64,000 bases of DNA from contig JAGTTP010000002.1 of assembly GCA_018223365.1 (NCBI GenBank), positions 699,501 to 763,500 of the forward strand. The letters run 5' to 3'. Position 1 is the stretch's first letter; each line of letters begins with the position of its first letter. A program made the position numbers and the translations under genes. Positions 60,651 through 64,000 of this stretch are shown piece after piece. The stretch is from Clostridiaceae bacterium Marseille-Q4145 (GTDB lineage: Bacteria; Bacillota; Clostridia; Lachnospirales; Lachnospiraceae). Under the pieces are notes generated by a model, which did no database searches, was not told the DNA's origin, and saw nothing but the letters and a program-made list of their open reading frames with translations.

Positions 60651-61715
60651 TTATTTCTTCTCCGTCTCTTTCAATATTTGCAGCGTTTCTTCCAGCCCTT
60701 TTTTCATGTCGTAACTTGCTTTCCATCCAAGTTTCTGTAGCTTTTGTCCATTCAGAACTGCTTTTGTTGCTTTCGAAAAACCGGCACTCTCTACTTCATC
60801 CGGAAGTTCAAATTTCACCACAGTTCCAGATAACTCTGCAATCAATGCTGCCAAATCTTTTAACATAATATCGCATGTTTCGTCTGCCACATTATATGCG
60901 TTACCATTTTCTCCGTAAACTAAACAATACAAAATCGCCGTTACCGCATCGGCCACATAGGAATAGGAATAGAACTGCGTTCCTTTACTCTTCAGTACAA
61001 TATCTTCTCCTGAAAGTCCATTTTTTAAGAACTGTGACAACGCTTTTGTATCACTTTTCAACATCGTAGGACCAAACGTTCTGGAAAGCCTTGGAATTAC
61101 AATATCCAGGTTTTTCTGTCTGATAAATGCCTGGCACAATGCTTCTCCCGCTCTCTTACTTTCCGGATATCCCGCCCTTAGTGTATTGCAATCGATGTAG
61201 CCCAAGTAATCTTCTGTAAATTGTTCTACATCTCCTCTGTTCTCACCATAGATCTCCACTGAAGATGCAAATACGACACGCTCTGTCTTGTGTTCCGCTG
61301 CATATGTTAAAAGCTGATACGTCCCCAAAATATTTGCTGTAACTGTTCCAATTGGATCTGTCGCATAAGCTACCGGATGCGTATTGCTGGCAAAATGGAA
61401 CAAATAATCCACTTTGTCATCCAGCTCAGTCAATGGCTGATTAATATCGCATACCACATACTTAAATGTATTCTGCTTCCACCAATGTTTAAATCGTTTT
61501 TCCGCTTTTTCCTGATTGCGGCCAAGCGCAATCACCTGACAGTTTAAATGCTTTTCCTGATTTAATCGCATGATCAAATCAATCAGAAAACTGCCGATCA
61601 ATCCTGTTGCTCCCGAAACCATCATGGTTTTTCCACAAAATCGATCCCAAGGCAAATTCATATTTATAATATTCTGCAAAGAATCCTGATATTTTTTATT
61701 TTCAATTAATTCCAT
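60651..61715 (-). CDS. NAD-dependent epimerase/dehydratase (extended SDR)
   Basis: 354 residues. MVSGATGLIGSFLIDLIM (about 32-49) is the NAD-binding loop; FHFASNTHPVAYATDPI, FASSVEIYGE and RAGYPESKRAGEALC with the YXXXK catalytic pair (YPESK) follow. These resemble UDP-glucuronate decarboxylase or dTDP-glucose dehydratase relatives. It is paired with an IspD/TarI-type cytidylyltransferase upstream (10-bp gap), so a CDP-linked sugar or alditol is a possible substrate. The exact reaction is unknown. Confidence 0.85.
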   Translation of the reverse strand: MELIENKKYQDSLQNIINMNLPWDRFCGKTMMVSGATGLIGSFLIDLIMRLNQEKHLNCQVIALGRNQEKAEKRFKHWWKQNTFKYVVCDINQPLTELDDKVDYLFHFASNTHPVAYATDPIGTVTANILGTYQLLTYAAEHKTERVVFASSVEIYGENRGDVEQFTEDYLGYIDCNTLRAGYPESKRAGEALCQAFIRQKNLDIVIPRLSRTFGPTMLKSDTKALSQFLKNGLSGEDIVLKSKGTQFYSYSYVADAVTAILYCLVYGENGNAYNVADETCDIMLKDLAALIAELSGTVVKFELPDEVESAGFSKATKAVLNGQKLQKLGWKASYDMKKGLEETLQILKETEKK

Positions 61716-61725
61716 CTATTCTCCT

Positions 61726-62442
61726 CTACTTCAACCAGTTATCTTTGTCTGCTTTCAGATACGCCTTAAACAGTTCCAGATCATCCGTTGTTGTCAGCTT
61801 GATATTTTTATCAGACCCCGCTGCAAAATATAGCCGTACTCCTAGCTCTACCATCATCGTATTGGTATATGACGATCCATAAATTCCAATTTTCTTTTCA
61901 AAGGCTTCATGATACTTTTCGTCCAGCAAATCATACCGATAAGCCTGTGGAGTGGATACCCGACGCAAAGTCTCCCGCGGAATGTATTTTACCGTGGATA
62001 TCTCATCATCTGCCACAAAAATCTGCTCGTTGTAGGGCATTGCCGTAACTGCATTTCCATACTGCTCGCATTTAATAATGACATCAGAAAGCACTGTATC
62101 GTCCACTAATGGCCTTATGCCATCATGTACAATGACAATATCCTCCGGACTGCACTTGTCTTCCAGATGGTATACTCCATTCCGAATTGATTCCTGTCCC
62201 GTCTTTCCACCGGACACCACCCATTTCAACTTTGTAATTCCATACTGTTTGGCATATGCCCAGAGAATATCATGCCAGCCATCCAGACAAACTACTTCAA
62301 TCGCATCAATCATGGGATGCCTCTGAAATGCCTCCATTGTATAAACCAGAACCGGCTTGTCATATACATTAATAAATTGCTTTGGAATCTCCTGATGCAT
62401 TCTGGAGCCAACACCTCCCGCAATAACCAGCGCTACATTCAT
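61726..62442 (-). CDS. IspD/TarI-family cytidylyltransferase
   Basis: 238 residues. The CTP-binding loop is VIAGGVGSRMHQEIPKQFINV (about 6-26), and VVSGGKTGQESIRNGV, VHDGIRPLVDDTVL, RVSTPQAYRYDLL and LTTTDDLELFKAYL follow. The family contains IspD (MEP cytidylyltransferase) and TarI/Bcs1-type CDP-ribitol synthases. The polysaccharide operon and the SDR partner favour a CDP-alditol or related activated unit over isoprenoid synthesis; ispF lies 57 kb away. It heads the 54.0-62.4 kb operon. I found no convincing promoter before it. Confidence 0.85.
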   Translation of the reverse strand: MNVALVIAGGVGSRMHQEIPKQFINVYDKPVLVYTMEAFQRHPMIDAIEVVCLDGWHDILWAYAKQYGITKLKWVVSGGKTGQESIRNGVYHLEDKCSPEDIVIVHDGIRPLVDDTVLSDVIIKCEQYGNAVTAMPYNEQIFVADDEISTVKYIPRETLRRVSTPQAYRYDLLDEKYHEAFEKKIGIYGSSYTNTMMVELGVRLYFAAGSDKNIKLTTTDDLELFKAYLKADKDNWLK

Positions 62443-62485
62443 ATTTTTTCTCCATTTATTTCATAATTATGTATCATTGTAACAC

Positions 62486-62515
62486 AAAACAGGGTGCATG
62501 CCTACACCCTGTTTT
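62486..62515 (-). terminator. Terminator of the GH25 gene
   Basis: Perfect 11-bp arms AAAACAGGGTG / CACCCTGTTTT with an 8-nt loop, flanked by T-rich sequence on the minus strand; it begins about 14 bp after the stop codon. Confidence 0.8.
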
Positions 62516-62528
62516 ACGTTCTCCATAT

Positions 62529-64000
62529 TTAACGATATTTCTTATAGCTGACATCCATGTCGACTTTACCAGAAATACCCTTGACACTGCCTGCATCCGT
62601 ATACTGCCACATGGTGACGGTACCTCTTCCGGTATATCCATGTCCAGACTCCAGACTTCTCCATCTGGCAATCCAGATATGGGTATCTCCCAGCATACCT
62701 GTATCAATATAGTTATCCAGCCAGTTCTTATTTGCATACAATGCAAATTTATATCCAGCTTTTTCTACTTCTTCCTTGAATGCGAGAATAATCTCTGCAC
62801 GGCGGGAATTTGTAGAAGTTCCCTGCAGAATACTGGAATCCTCGAAGTCCATAACAATCGGGTAATCCAGTTTTCTTCCATCCAGTGCGTTAATTACCGC
62901 TTTTGCCTCTCTTCGAGCCAATGTTCTTGATGTAGCATAGCTATAACGATAAACGCCTACATTCAATCCCGCGGCACGCGCTCCGCTATAATTGGTCTTG
63001 AACTTGCTATCATATTTAATTGCGCTTGCATCCTTACCTGTCAGAATTCGGATCATGGCAAAATCAATACCATCCTTTGCCACTGCATCCCAGTTAATAT
63101 CTCCCTGATAAGAGGATACATCAATTCCTTTATAGATGCTCTTCTTATCCTCATTGGTATTCACACTGCCTGCATCTCTGGTTCTGGCATTGACCGGTCC
63201 AACCTGGTCGGATGCACAATTGCCTCTTACTGCGTAGACTTTATAGAAATAAGTCGTACTGTTCGCCAGTCCGCCATCGGTATAAAATACTTTATTCGTC
63301 TCTCCTACCTGTGTATAGACGCCATTCTGACTGCCAGAACGCAGGATCACATATTTTTCTGCACCCTTTACTTTTTTCCAGGATACTTTTAATTCTGTGC
63401 CACTTTGAGAGACTACTTTTAATTTCGTCACCGCACCGATGGACGGTCTTCCTGATATCGTTCCTGAGAGCGGGCTCTCATAATTGTCACGGAATGCAGT
63501 GACTTTAAAATAGTAGGTTCTTCCCGCTTCCAGTTTCTTCAGCACGTTGCTGGTTCTCTTAGTAGTCATATAATACTGATAGGAACCGTCTGCAGAATCA
63601 GATACATAAAGCTTATAGCCTTTTGCACCTTTAACTGCTTTCCATCTCAGGGTCATGCTGTCATAAGTAACCTTTTTCACCATAGCAGAAGGTGTTCCGA
63701 TCGTCGTCATGGCAGATACGGCATTGGAAAAAGTACCATAATTCGTGACTTTTTTCACCTTCTGAATGGGGCGAATCTGGAAATAATAGGTGGTTCCGCA
63801 CTGAGCTTTACTCCATTTAAACTTGGAAGCTCCTTTTCCCACACGTTTCAAAAACTGATATCCACTATCCGGTGAGGTAGAATAATAAATCTCATATCCG
63901 GTTGCATAGGATAACTTATTCCAAGTCAGTTCAATTCTGTTATAGGCACTCGCCCATGCGTTCACACCGGATACGCTTCCAAGGGTTACTAATCCGGATA
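62529..64000 (-). CDS. GH25 lysozyme with fibronectin type III domains (5' part outside window)
   Basis: About 490 residues are visible and the frame stays open to the right edge (SGLVTLGSVSGVNAWAS...), so the true start lies outside. Three FN3 domains cover about the first 265 residues, each with a TYYFKV- or TTYFYKV-like strand and a WXXVXGAXXY core. A GH25 muramidase follows: YKGIDVSSYQGDINWDAV, YPIVMDFEDSS carrying the acidic catalytic residues, and WQYTDAGSVKGISGKVDMDVSY. It cleaves peptidoglycan between MurNAc and GlcNAc. FN3 domains suggest surface or wall location; the signal peptide is expected off the window. Confidence 0.9.
   Translation of the reverse strand, partial: SGLVTLGSVSGVNAWASAYNRIELTWNKLSYATGYEIYYSTSPDSGYQFLKRVGKGASKFKWSKAQCGTTYYFQIRPIQKVKKVTNYGTFSNAVSAMTTIGTPSAMVKKVTYDSMTLRWKAVKGAKGYKLYVSDSADGSYQYYMTTKRTSNVLKKLEAGRTYYFKVTAFRDNYESPLSGTISGRPSIGAVTKLKVVSQSGTELKVSWKKVKGAEKYVILRSGSQNGVYTQVGETNKVFYTDGGLANSTTYFYKVYAVRGNCASDQVGPVNARTRDAGSVNTNEDKKSIYKGIDVSSYQGDINWDAVAKDGIDFAMIRILTGKDASAIKYDSKFKTNYSGARAAGLNVGVYRYSYATSRTLARREAKAVINALDGRKLDYPIVMDFEDSSILQGTSTNSRRAEIILAFKEEVEKAGYKFALYANKNWLDNYIDTGMLGDTHIWIARWRSLESGHGYTGRGTVTMWQYTDAGSVKGISGKVDMDVSYKKYR

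Noticed and set aside
62443..62485. A promoter for the cytidylyltransferase operon with -10 TACAAT near 62480
   Set aside because: The matching -35 would fall within the GH25 terminator stem and has no similarity to consensus.
1..64000. CRISPR arrays, insertion sequences, integrases, rRNA or phage genes
   Set aside because: No spaced direct repeats, transposase or integrase frames or rRNA sequence were recognised; the mosaic look rests on gene content only.

Overview
The window reads as a chromosomal segment of a low-to-mid GC Firmicute, most likely a Lachnospiraceae/Clostridium cluster XIVa gut anaerobe. Evidence: T-box leaders on cysE and thrS, a sigma-H-type sigma factor next to mrnC and rlmB, SEC-C and EpsG families, no encoded CCA on the tRNA-Met, strong GGAGG-type ribosome sites and TTGACA/TATAAT promoters. 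Genus is not decided by what I can see.

Layout. 1-8.1 kb is housekeeping, all on the minus strand: a partial tRNA-Thr, sigH, rlmB, mrnC, cysS and cysE behind a Cys T-box, then a GNAT gene, ispF, tRNA-Met, and thrS behind a Thr T-box. This is a shortened version of the ispD-ispF-gltX-cysE-cysS-mrnC-rlmB-yacP-sigH order known from Bacillus. 8.1-62.4 kb is a surface-polysaccharide region. It has four long minus-strand operons and two plus-strand islands. (a) 8.1-13.6 kb: flippase, FrhB-like protein, ferredoxin-pyruvyltransferase fusion, GT-C-like membrane protein. (b) 14.3-24.6 kb: initiating sugar transferase, two GT4, heparinase-like protein, WecC-type dehydrogenase, bi-domain oxidoreductase, GT-C-like protein. 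(c) 26.5-29.3 kb (+): aminotransferase-like protein, polyprenyl-phosphate GT2, second GT2. (d) 29.3-52.9 kb: about 21 closely spaced genes with PglF/PglE/PglC-type amino-sugar genes, a WbpA/WbpB/WbpE pathway, an aminoacyl carrier-protein cassette, EpsG and several multipass proteins. (e) 53.1-54.0 kb (+): GT11. (f) 54.0-62.4 kb: GTs, polymerase-like protein, SDR and IspD/TarI-type cytidylyltransferase. At 62.5-64 kb lies the 3' part of a GH25 lysozyme with FN3 domains, running off the window. A SEC-C gene (13.7-14.2 kb) sits alone between polysaccharide operons.

The most unusual part is 37.4-44.9 kb. A UDP-GlcNAc 6-dehydrogenase, a 3-dehydrogenase and a WbpE-type aminotransferase should make a 3-amino-uronic acid nucleotide sugar. 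In place of the usual short WbpD acetyltransferase there is an LpxD-like (acyl-ACP type) N-acyltransferase. Beside it lie a DltA-like adenylating enzyme, a stand-alone ACP and a fold-III PLP decarboxylase. I infer that an amino acid or its decarboxylated product is loaded on the ACP and transferred to the sugar amine. Upstream in the same operon, PglF/PglE/PglC-type genes lack a PglD acetyltransferase but have an ATP-grasp enzyme and a fold-II PLP enzyme, suggesting a second amino-acid-type or free-amine modification. Two initiating sugar transferases but one flippase and two polymerase candidates suggest more than one polymer is made.
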